Part shown: positions 1 through 8,407 of the stretch, piece after piece
Numbering within the stretch: the stretch's first letter is position 1
Layout of the letters: each line of letters begins with the position of its first letter
Assembly: GCA_905221605.1 (NCBI GenBank)
Contig: CAJNDS010000835.1
Span: 434,001 to 498,000, forward strand
Direction of reading: 5' to 3'
DNA length: 64,000 bases
Source of the DNA: Symbiodinium natans
Lineage: Eukaryota; Sar; Dinophyceae; Suessiales; Symbiodiniaceae
Program-made: the position numbers and the translations under genes
Notes under the pieces: model-generated
Databases searched by the model: none
Seen by the model: the letters and a program-made list of their open reading frames with translations, nothing else
What the model was told of the DNA's origin: nothing

Positions 1-800
1 ACCCATAAACGCCAAAACTCTATCCTTCGGCTTGCACTCATTGGCATTCTTCCCGCGACTGATAGCGCCCGCGGTCCAATGCCCTTCTACGCCCTCATTG
101 GACGCAGAGAATTGAGCAAGGACCCTTGACGCCTGCCGGGTAGAACTGCGGGGATCCGAGGCTTCTCCGGTTGCCCGCCAGCCAATGACCTGAGTAACCC
201 TACCCACAAGGGCTATCAGCTTGCCGAAGGAGGGGTCTAAGGCAACCTCTTTGCCCTTAGACCTCCAGAGCACTTCGCACTGCTCATTCACGACGTGTCT
301 GTGGCCGTGCCAGTTCACCACTGACGACCAATGCACGACGATGTCGCCCTGAACCGCATCCAGGGGCGAGCAGTTGTGCCCCGCCACCACAGCACCATCT
401 TCTCTAACCACCCATGTGGTCCAGTAAGGCTTCACATCGCCCCACTTGGAAAGATCCTTGTGCTGGGAGCCGAGGCTGAGCTTCGTGGAATGGCCCTTCT
501 TCCATATCTTCCCACTCAGCATGCCATATGCTGTGGGAACGGGAGCATCCTTGGGCGTAGTCCTGAACCCTACCGCCCATTGCTGGATGGTTGAGGACCC
601 AACCCTAAACAAACCTCCTGTCCTATCCAAGGTCGCAAGGACGGAGTTGACCTCTAGGCCCACCTCATGGGCCTCAAGGTCGCCCTCAAGCGGAGGTTCG
701 AGCTCCTCCCGCTCGGCTATCTCCACCGAGGTATCGACTGCCTCTTTCTCGATGCAGGCGGGGCAGCGAGAAAACAGGTAGGTCCGCTTGCCGGTCGCGA
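1..800 (-). CDS. Retroelement pol continuation, open frame off left edge
   Basis: Reading the minus strand, a frame stays open from about position 800 to the left edge with no stop. It begins in a cysteine pair (C-P-A-C followed by an acidic stretch) and continues through a tryptophan-rich segment. It lies in the -1 frame relative to the long pol ORF that ends at 717, and the two overlap at 717-800. This looks like the next part of the same polyprotein, displaced by one base. I see no DDE integrase core here; if present, it would lie beyond the window. A single-base deletion around 795-815 or a frameshift site would explain the break. The function of this segment is not recognised. Confidence 0.55.
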
Positions 801-3800
801 CGGTTCGTCCAGCATCCCTCTAATGCTGGCATCATCGATGGAACGAACCGCGTCCAGCCTCAAGGACCGCAGAACCTCCGCCCCCAATGCCTGCTTCCCT
901 ACGATCCCAAAACCTCGCAGGGGAGGCTCCGGAAAATCCTTCTTGAGTTCCGGACAAGCCTCGGCCACTTCCAAGTGGCCTTGCTGCGTGCGCCAAAGGC
1001 GTGGCCGCACCGCCCAGATAGCCTTGATGCCTGCCCAAGCCTCTCCTACAGCCCTAGCTTCTTTGCGCTGCAGGTTCCTTGCTTGGAGCGTGAGCTCAAC
1101 AACCAAAGGCCACCTAAGGACGGCTGTGACCAGCCCGCCTTGCCCAAGTCCTATGAGGAACTGCGGACGAAACCCCGAAGCTTCCCTAAGAACCTTGGCA
1201 CACGAAGTGAGCAAGTCGACCCTGATCCGCTTGATCTTCTTGGTCCCTGCGAGCCTGCCGGCCCTGCAATCAAAATGCGAGGCAAGCCCGTCGGTATCCT
1301 CAAACGGACCCCAACAACCCCTGACAGCCACAGAAACTCCAGGGAGGCTCGCTTGGAAGACGCGCCTGATCTCAGTCAGCTCTGCGTCCTGCTCTTTCCA
1401 ACGCGCATAGTCAAAGACAACCATGACGCGCACCGGAAGGGCCGCGACGACGCACATCGGCACAGCCGCGGCCTGGACACGGCCCGCAGGCTCTGGGACG
1501 GCGTCGTTCCCGACCGCCCAGGGCACTGGTCCGTCACCCTCAGTACCCTCTCCGAGGTACTGGTCCAGGTCGAATCCTCGGAGTTGGCCCGAAAGGCCCT
1601 CGAGGTCTTTCGTCCTCGCCGCAAGGAGCGCATCCCGATCCTTGGGGTTGCGGCTAAAACTGTCACCCAGCGTCGCTGAGCGACCGCTAAGGCTCCTTAT
1701 TTCAGACCCATCCATAAGGATTTCTGCAACCCACCGGACGAGCTTCGGATCCATTCCGATGTCCGATGTTTGCGCTCGGGTAAGGTTGGCATGATCTGTC
1801 CAACACAGAGTCCGAATAGAGCCAAACATGCGGCGTGTCGCCCGCTTTACCTCGAGCTGGGCGAACGCCTCCTGTATCAAGGGCGGCCAGTTCTGCTGCG
1901 CGGGGGTCAAGCTCTTCGAGTGCGTCATAAGCACCTTGAGCTGACTCAAGTCACGCGTCATCTGCACGACGCTGCCCCCTACCGCGATGCCCGACGCATC
2001 CGCGATCTGCTCAAGGGGACATGACCCATCCGCAGCAGAGGCCTCGTCGAAGGTAGCCAAATTGATGCGATTCTGCATCATGCGCTTAATCGCTTTAAAG
2101 GCTTTGCAACCCTCGGTGGCGGCTGAGCCCAGCCCGCCTTCAGGAAAGACGGCGCCTGGCTTCTGCCACTGCCCTAAAATCTTGGCTGCGTGCCCATACT
2201 CAACAGGCAGGTAGCCGCGCAACCAGTTTGCGCAACCCAAAAATTGCTGAATGTGAAGCTTCTCCCAGAGCGGGGGAAAGTCAATCACCGCCTGACAACG
2301 CTCTTCGTCAGGCGAACTCCCGTCCCGCCCAATGTTGTGTCCCAGGAGCTTGCCTTTGGAGACACAAACTTCGGCCTTGCTGATTCCAAAGGAGAAGCCA
2401 AACAAGATTGACTTATCTAGGAAACCCTCTAAGGAAACGAGGTGGTCGAGGAGGTGCGGGCACGCTTTAGGATGCCGGGCGCGCATATCTGCCGCGAGCT
2501 TCTCATAATAGTAGTCCGTTGGAGGTTCTTCGATCATCTTCTCGATGTCCCAGCTCTCCACGATATGATAGCTCGGGCAGCGCGCCGTATCGACCGCGTC
2601 TGCTGGGCGCACAGCATCACTTGCGCCTCTTCCAGCCGTGGCCGATCCCGCACGCCAGCCAGCCCAGCGTGGCCCCTTGCGCGTCCTGAAGACCGCGAGG
2701 CGTTCGGTGACGGGAACTTCATCGCTACACGCAACGCTTTCCGCCACACGCAAATCCCTCGTGTCCCAGAGACGCCACGCCTCACCTACGCGCTGAAGCA
2801 AGCACGTTTCGTAAGGCGCCTTCTCGACCGCCAGGGTCCCAAGGTCTTGCTGCGCAGGGCGCCTACCCCACACAGACGCGTAACCACCTGGCGCCTCCCA
2901 CCAGCTGTCGACGCTTGGAAGGTGGTCCAAGCAAGAAAGCACTCCAGGCTCCTCAACAGGGCGCCCAACTGGGCCGCTCCCGCCCCACACCGAAGCGAGA
3001 ACAGTCACCGCAGCAAGGACCGATAGCACACCGATCCTGGCGCCGGTACGCAGCCGCCCAAAGGACCGCGCACACGAGGAACAACCTTGGAAGCTTCTTG
3101 CCGCGGCCCTGGACGCGGACCCGCAAGCAAAGCACGGGTCGTGGTCAACCGATGCAACGGCGACCCCACAATCCGCACATGCCTGCGGAGACGGCTCCGA
3201 CTCGAACACCGTCTCAACCGCGCCACAACCACAGGCCGCAGTGCTAACGAGGCCGGAACGCACTTCCGCAACAACCTCGCCCGGCTGGAGAGAGTGATCG
3301 CACTCTTGGGCTGCGAGCAACACAAACCCCTTTCCCTCTCCTGTGGGCCAAAGGCCTGGTACGGCCTCGACCCCGCACTCCACCGGAAGCACTACCTCGG
3401 ACAGGGATCCCTCTGCGGAGACTCCTTGCTCTCGCACGACAGGCACCAGCACCCCGTCGCCTGGCGAGAGCTCGAGAGGCTCTTCCCCGTCGTAGCGGAG
3501 GAGTTCCCGGCTTCCGCCCCCAGGCTCGGTGCATGACGCGTCGTCCAGGCTCGACAACCGCGCTTCGAAGGCGTAGGCCCTGTCCTTCCGGGTCTTGCTG
3601 TGATCCTCGCACCTGGGCATTCTGATTCCCAGCGTGTCGAGGACGTGAAAGTCGGGACCCGGCCTGAAGCCCAGGCCCATCCTTCCGGCGCAGTCCAATG
3701 CTCTGCCGCCGAGGATCAGTCCGTGCCAATCGGACGTCCCCCTGGCTGCGATTTTGCATCGCACGAAAATTTCAGTGTTGGGGCGACAGTCGTCCGCCGT

Positions 3801-4988
3801 CCTGCCTTCCAGCAGCGTGACGCGCAAGACTGCCGCCCCCTTCAGAGGAACGGGGGCTCCCGAAGCAATGCCATGCACATATTCGGGGTGGACCCACTTC
3901 TCGAGTCTCACGACCGGGAAGCCGGGATCTTCGGTACCGATCCCCAGCTCTGCAGCCCGGTTCATCATGCCCACCACAAGTTCCTCGGTTACGTGGTTCG
4001 CGCCGGCGCATCCGTCGAGCATGCACTCGACCTTACGGTCGAGCACCTGGACTACCGTTCTGTACTGGTAGCCTCCTGGCTCGTTGTCCGCCAGGTTCCA
4101 CCAGTCCTTCGGCAAATCGTCCAGGGTGGCGAACTTGTCCCGCCCACCCTTGCTCAACGGAAGCGCGTGCTGCTGCACCGCGGCGCGTCCTGCGGCTCCT
4201 GAGACGCCTGCCTGGACGCCTGAGCTGCCTATCTGGACGCTGAACGCGGCGAAGGGGTTGGACATGGAAGCCCCGGAGGGCGCGGCCCAGTTGGCAGGCA
4301 AGGCCGGCGTCCCTCCTGAGGTCGTCAGATTGTGGACCATGTCGCAGCTGGCTCCTTTTTTGCACGACCCATTCTTGGAGAAAAAGGGGCAAACAGTGCC
4401 TGGTGGCTTTGCCGCGCCTTTGGCCGCAGCCTTAGGCTTAGCGCTGGCCTTTGCCTTGCCACCTCCCTTCCCTTTGCCCTTGCCTTTCGCCGTGGCAAAG
4501 GTTTGGTCACCCTTCTTAGCCGCGAGAGCTTTTCTGCGAAGCTCCTTGTCGTGGCTGAACGGGCAGGCATCCCCTTTCGGGCAATTCCCGTGGTCGCGAA
4601 AGTGGAAGCAGATCTTCTTGTCCGCCCCTTTGCCAGCTCCCTTCGACGCAGCGGCAAACGTCTGATCCGCGCCAGCCTTGGCCGCGGCAGCTGCTCCCTT
4701 CGCAGCGGCCTTAGCGGCGGCCTTGAGGCTCCGAATCTCCTTCTGAGCCTCGGCTAGCGCGACCGACGGGTCCGCGCTTGGAGAGCCGGTCGTGGAGTAC
4801 ACAGAGTGGGAAACAGCACGGTGCGCTGCTTCCCTCTGTTCGTACTCCAAGACGACCTTGTGGCTCTCCTCCCAAGTCTGCGGCCCTCTCAGCCCGCCGT
4901 CCTTGGGGTCGCCGGGCCACAATCGCTTGTCGTTACGTATCTCCTTTTGGAGATACGGGGGCATCTTGCGGAGGTACGAGAGGTACAA
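717..4988 (-). CDS. Pol-like polyprotein of a Ty3-type retroelement
   Basis: A 1423-residue frame. Two CCCH zinc fingers (C-x8-C-x5-C-x3-H) lie near residues 121-143 and 195-218, joined by Ala/Lys-rich linkers. A retropepsin-like segment near residue 320 has D-G-C-A-G where D-S/T-G-A is usual, with a later I-L-G-G motif. A Cys-rich CxxC stretch (about 585-640) is followed by a hydrophobic helix (about 650-668). Near residue 880 is the Ty3-type segment with L-L-G-H-N-I-G, then F-L-G-C-A-N-W-L-R, which is the RT connection, then RNase H (A-D-A-S-G near 995, W-T-D-H near 1063). The RT palm with Y-x-D-D is not found, so the RT is internally deleted. Residues about 1150-1400 form an unrecognised domain. 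The annotated ATG is probably not the true start: the frame is -1 to gag and overlaps it by 100 bp. Confidence 0.8.
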   Translation of the reverse strand: MYLSYLRKMPPYLQKEIRNDKRLWPGDPKDGGLRGPQTWEESHKVVLEYEQREAAHRAVSHSVYSTTGSPSADPSVALAEAQKEIRSLKAAAKAAAKGAAAAAKAGADQTFAAASKGAGKGADKKICFHFRDHGNCPKGDACPFSHDKELRRKALAAKKGDQTFATAKGKGKGKGGGKAKASAKPKAAAKGAAKPPGTVCPFFSKNGSCKKGASCDMVHNLTTSGGTPALPANWAAPSGASMSNPFAAFSVQIGSSGVQAGVSGAAGRAAVQQHALPLSKGGRDKFATLDDLPKDWWNLADNEPGGYQYRTVVQVLDRKVECMLDGCAGANHVTEELVVGMMNRAAELGIGTEDPGFPVVRLEKWVHPEYVHGIASGAPVPLKGAAVLRVTLLEGRTADDCRPNTEIFVRCKIAARGTSDWHGLILGGRALDCAGRMGLGFRPGPDFHVLDTLGIRMPRCEDHSKTRKDRAYAFEARLSSLDDASCTEPGGGSRELLRYDGEEPLELSPGDGVLVPVVREQGVSAEGSLSEVVLPVECGVEAVPGLWPTGEGKGFVLLAAQECDHSLQPGEVVAEVRSGLVSTAACGCGAVETVFESEPSPQACADCGVAVASVDHDPCFACGSASRAAARSFQGCSSCARSFGRLRTGARIGVLSVLAAVTVLASVWGGSGPVGRPVEEPGVLSCLDHLPSVDSWWEAPGGYASVWGRRPAQQDLGTLAVEKAPYETCLLQRVGEAWRLWDTRDLRVAESVACSDEVPVTERLAVFRTRKGPRWAGWRAGSATAGRGASDAVRPADAVDTARCPSYHIVESWDIEKMIEEPPTDYYYEKLAADMRARHPKACPHLLDHLVSLEGFLDKSILFGFSFGISKAEVCVSKGKLLGHNIGRDGSSPDEERCQAVIDFPPLWEKLHIQQFLGCANWLRGYLPVEYGHAAKILGQWQKPGAVFPEGGLGSAATEGCKAFKAIKRMMQNRINLATFDEASAADGSCPLEQIADASGIAVGGSVVQMTRDLSQLKVLMTHSKSLTPAQQNWPPLIQEAFAQLEVKRATRRMFGSIRTLCWTDHANLTRAQTSDIGMDPKLVRWVAEILMDGSEIRSLSGRSATLGDSFSRNPKDRDALLAARTKDLEGLSGQLRGFDLDQYLGEGTEGDGPVPWAVGNDAVPEPAGRVQAAAVPMCVVAALPVRVMVVFDYARWKEQDAELTEIRRVFQASLPGVSVAVRGCWGPFEDTDGLASHFDCRAGRLAGTKKIKRIRVDLLTSCAKVLREASGFRPQFLIGLGQGGLVTAVLRWPLVVELTLQARNLQRKEARAVGEAWAGIKAIWAVRPRLWRTQQGHLEVAEACPELKKDFPEPPLRGFGIVGKQALGAEVLRSLRLDAVRSIDDASIRGMLDEPSRPASGPTCFLAAPPASRKRQSIPRWR

Positions 4989-6670
4989 CTCTCGGGGGTC
5001 TTCCCGAGACCCACCGCCTCAAGGTCCGCGATCGACGCCTCAAACAAAGGCTCGAATTGGTGGCCTGTGAGCTTGCCCTTAGCGAGGGAGGCATGCTCAC
5101 CATCCACGCGGACTTCTCTTTCCTCCCGCGATTCCCCGAACATCAAGTGCTTGTTCTTGATGCGGTCGTACACTGCCTGTGGGTCGGAGAGAACCTCTCC
5201 CGACTTCCACGCTGCGCGGTAGGCGTTCGTGTACGTCTTCATGCGCGAGCCGCGGCAGCGCCCGCGTAGCGCTAGCAGCTTCTCGCGCGCACTCATACCG
5301 CGACAGTTGTTGGCGAGCGCGCAGACGTCCTCGAACTCCTCGTAGAACAGGACAACGTCTCGCGCGTCCGACTTGTCGTCGGTCAGCGTCGGCCACGTGA
5401 GGTCAGTTTTGACCGTCGTTATGGAGCTTTGCCCGCCCCTTTGCGCTAACGCTTCTTTCAGCGCTTCAGTTTGGGCGGCGAGTGCGGCGGCGAAATCGCC
5501 CGCCGGGTTTTGGGACCCGGTCTGCGAACCTCCGCCGTCTGAACCTCGCTTCAGGGCTTCTATCTCCATCTCCAGCGCCGCGAGCTTTGCGCGCAAAGGG
5601 GAATCGCCGTCCGTCGCGCCCAGGTTACGGGCCGCGGAAGGACCACCTGCAGCCTCGGCAGTGTGCAAACCTCCACGGTCCAAACTTACCCCCAACCCAC
5701 TTGCAGTCGCAGGCTGTGGGAGCCCTGGGGAACGCGGCCCCACGGCTTCAACTGGCACATCGGACGGAGAGCTCCAAACCTTCTCTTGGCTCGAGCTTTC
5801 CTTTCCCCCAAGCGCGAGGATAAGCTCCCCGATGCATTGGATTTCACGCTGAATCTCCTCTGCGTCTTCGGGGTCCTCGCCACCGCGCAAAGCCGCGACC
5901 GAGAACCTGGTCCGCAGCCGACGGACCATCTTTGTCGGATGCCAGTCCCCGCCTATCTTCGAGAACTCATCCGCAAGGAGGGTGGCTTTGGTGCTCAAGG
6001 CGTCAAGGTCACGGGAGCTCACCGTGACTCCATGCGCTTTGAGCGCGAGGACTATCCGCGAAACGCGCGTCAAGTAGTCCGCGACCGGTTCCTGGTCTGG
6101 ACGGAAAATCGCGCGCAGCTCCGCCTGCAAGCCCTCTGCGGTGCCTGGGACCGAACCTGCTGTCGACGGCGGACCAGACGGTCCCGCCGGGCGGGACCCT
6201 GGTGCCGTAGCAGGGACATAGGCAGCACCGGTAGGGACCATGGCCAGCTCCCTTGCCGCGGCGCCGACATCCACCCGCGGCGGACTGTCGCCTCCAGCGC
6301 CCGAGGCCTCAGGGACTAGCTCGGAGTCCTCTTCTTCTTCCTCTTCCTCCTCGTCCTCGCCTTCGGCGTCGTGGAGGAACTTCATGACCTTTCGCCAGAG
6401 AGCCGCCTCCTGCTCTGGCGTTGTGCTAACCCCATCCCGCTTGGACAACGGACGACTGCCGGTCTCCCTACGCCACTTAAGCCAAGCGACGTAGCTCATC
6501 CGCTCGGGATAGGGAACGTCACCACCCTCGATCGCTTCGAGGAGGGTGACGCCCTCGGCCTGACCTGCAACCTCTGCGGACATCGCCGCGCCTTGGTTAG
6601 CAGGCCGCAGGCGTGGCACACGAAGCGCCGCGCCTTGGTTAACAGGCCGCAAGCGTGGCACACAGTCCAC
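4889..6670 (-). CDS. Gag-like protein of the same retroelement
   Basis: A 593-residue frame upstream of pol on the same strand. The N-terminus has a 14-residue tandem duplication encoded by a 42-bp DNA repeat. An acidic Glu run lies near residue 110, Pro/Gly/Ala-rich linkers follow, and a short heptad-like helix (L-A-A-L-E-M-E-I-E-A-L) lies near 360. A folded region at about 425-565 (containing F-Y-E-E-F-E-D-V and R-E-K-L-L-A-L-R-G) resembles retrotransposon gag capsid domains. The stop at 4889 lies inside pol; pol is in the -1 frame, and the likely switch point is a C5 run (plus-strand G5 at 4994-4998). It would form the particle that packages the RNA. The start is uncertain because ATGs in another frame upstream (6708) precede CxxC-like residues. 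Confidence 0.65.
   Translation of the reverse strand: MDCVPRLRPVNQGAALRVPRLRPANQGAAMSAEVAGQAEGVTLLEAIEGGDVPYPERMSYVAWLKWRRETGSRPLSKRDGVSTTPEQEAALWRKVMKFLHDAEGEDEEEEEEEEDSELVPEASGAGGDSPPRVDVGAAARELAMVPTGAAYVPATAPGSRPAGPSGPPSTAGSVPGTAEGLQAELRAIFRPDQEPVADYLTRVSRIVLALKAHGVTVSSRDLDALSTKATLLADEFSKIGGDWHPTKMVRRLRTRFSVAALRGGEDPEDAEEIQREIQCIGELILALGGKESSSQEKVWSSPSDVPVEAVGPRSPGLPQPATASGLGVSLDRGGLHTAEAAGGPSAARNLGATDGDSPLRAKLAALEMEIEALKRGSDGGGSQTGSQNPAGDFAAALAAQTEALKEALAQRGGQSSITTVKTDLTWPTLTDDKSDARDVVLFYEEFEDVCALANNCRGMSAREKLLALRGRCRGSRMKTYTNAYRAAWKSGEVLSDPQAVYDRIKNKHLMFGESREEREVRVDGEHASLAKGKLTGHQFEPLFEASIADLEAVGLGKTPESCTSRTSARCPRISKRRYVTTSDCGPATPRTAG
6585..6668 (-). repeat. 42-bp tandem duplication at the gag N-terminus
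   Basis: Copies at 6585-6626 and 6627-6668 differ at a few bases and encode two 14-residue repeats at the start of the gag-like frame. In another frame the same DNA encodes two V-C-H-A-C-G-L-L units, so the duplicated piece could originally have been a CxxC zinc motif. Confidence 0.8.
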
Positions 6671-7062
6671 GCGTCCAGGTCACGGACCGCGACAGACAAG
6701 CAAAGCAATGCTTGCCCACTCGGGCCGTAGGCACAAGAGCTGTACGTTTCCCAGAACAGCCCCCAATTGTGAAGTCGACCAGCACTGGACTTGCACTAAA
6801 CCAATGCAATCACAGCCCGGCCACGCTGTTTTACGACTTCGCGAGTTCAAGCACTTGTGCAGCTACGCCTGAGTGCGTCCGGTCGGACCGCACAGCAACC
6901 TAAGAGCTACTGTACGAAACTACCGTGCTCAAAGGCACAAGCTCGGTACTTGAGCCAAAACATTGGCATTGTTACGAATTGCAAAACTACACATGCAAAG
7001 GAAAACAACACGCTGCACTAGCACTAAGCAAGCACTCCATGCATGCTTTGACCTGCTCACAA
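6671..7062. other. Upstream region of the retroelement, no LTR ends found
   Basis: About 390 bp between the gag start and a microsatellite. An LTR or 5' UTR is expected here for the minus-strand element. I see no TG...CA pair that can be matched, because the other LTR would lie off the left edge, and no convincing primer-binding site. The only clear signal is the spliced-leader-like site at 6949-6960. Confidence 0.4.
6949..6967 (-). other. Relict dinoflagellate spliced-leader-like sequence
   Basis: On the minus strand 6960-6949 reads TTTTGGCTCAAG, identical to the last 12 nt of the conserved dinoflagellate spliced leader, preceded by GCCA three bases further up (the leader has GCCA directly before TTTTGG). 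It lies about 280 bp upstream of, and in the same orientation as, the gag ORF. It may be a relict of reverse-transcribed trans-spliced mRNA. A 12-mer match could still be chance. Confidence 0.45.
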
Positions 7063-7258
7063 TATATGTATATATGTATACAAAAATATGTATATCTGTA
7101 TGTATGTATATATGTATATATGTATATATGTATATATTTATATATGTATATATGTATATATGTATATATGTATATATGCATGTATGTATATATGTATATC
7201 TGTATATATGTATATCTGCATATATATATATATGTGTATATACAAATATATAAATAGA
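7063..7258. repeat. AT-rich microsatellite (TATATG / TATATATG)n
   Basis: Almost pure alternation of TATATG and TATATATG units with a few interruptions. The ORFs it creates on both strands are artefacts of the repeat. Confidence 0.95.
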
Positions 7259-7876
7259 GACAGCACTCCGATGCAAGTAAGACTGCAAGACAAGCACGCA
7301 CCATTTGGGGCTCGGGGTTTATAGGAAGCCTCAGATGTAGAACATCATCCCACCGACTCCAACCCTAATTGTACTTTGTAGTATATACCCCTTTCTGGCG
7401 CGAAAAAGGGCAACAAACCCTTCAGGGTTCATTGAGCAATCACCGCCTCGCTCCCCTGCCAGGTCTCGAATCCAGCTGCCTCGCCTCCGGCGCTTAACCC
7501 GAGGCCCACGGCGGGCTTCTCCCGAACATGATGATTCTGATCTGGCTAGCTGGGCTAGCTCCCGGAAAGTTGGTACCTTTGATCCCACAAATCGCTTGCC
7601 TCAAAGAAGGGACCACTCGGGGACCACTCGGGGATCTGTCCATCGCGGCACTAGGTCGGACCTTGGGTCCCGTTTCTACTTTCCTCTTTCTTAGTTTCAA
7701 GAGGATCTTGTCTAGCAGCATTTCCGAAGGTTGTATAAGAGGACCAATGTAATCATGGGAAGAAAAGTGCGAACGCTGAGGACCTGCCTTATCATGAAGT
7801 TGTCTGTCTAGCGTCGACGAACGCGTCCATGAAGCAAGCCTCCAAAGTTCGGGTCGTGCAGCCGCGGGCAATACAG
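7259..7876. other. No gene recognised
   Basis: Mixed-composition sequence. A minus-strand frame at 7494-7871 is open for 125 codons but has no recognisable features. A direct repeat GGACCACTCGGGGA occurs at about 7608-7634. Otherwise I see nothing. Confidence 0.5.
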
Positions 7877-7945
7877 CCCTTAACCCCTAAACCCCTAAAC
7901 CCCAAACCCCAAACCCTAAACCCTAAACCCTGAACCCCTACTAAA
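7877..7945. repeat. Degenerate (CCCTAAA)n telomere-like tract
   Basis: About nine degenerate CCCTAAA/CCCCAAA units ending in ACCCGCAG. A short open island follows (7946-8027), ending in a GTGAGG donor-like site, and could be an exon. Confidence 0.85.
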
Positions 7946-8407
7946 CCCGCAGACCTGACTTCGACAGGTTACGAGCTCGAGCGCAATCAAGAGCATCGTG
8001 GCAAAGACAGCTTCGGATGCAGCTTTCGGTGAGGGGGGCCCTTGGCTGACGCATGCTCGGGTAAAGGGTTTATGGTGTTTAGAGTATAGGGTTTAGGGTT
8101 TACGGGGCTAATTGGGTTTTCGGGCTTATAGTGCTTAACTACAGGCTTCTAGGGCCTGTTGGGTTTGTGGGGTTAACGAGGTTTATGGGGCTTTCAGGGT
8201 CCTCGCCCTGCACCCAACCCGCTGACCCCGACGTTCGCTCGTCAGGGAGGCGAGTTTGTCTGACTCGATGCACCACAAAGCCTTGTCTGCCTTGCGTGAG
8301 AGTGAGCGTCGAAATGAGCAACCAAGGCACCAGCAGGAGCTGCTCTCGCCTGAGTTTTTCAGTTCTTTCTCGCGTCCTTGCGAGACCTGGGCCTGGCACC
8401 AGTTTAG

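Noticed and set aside
6925-7324. Tyr/Ile/Cys-rich frames
   Set aside because: Translations of the TATATG microsatellite in all six frames.
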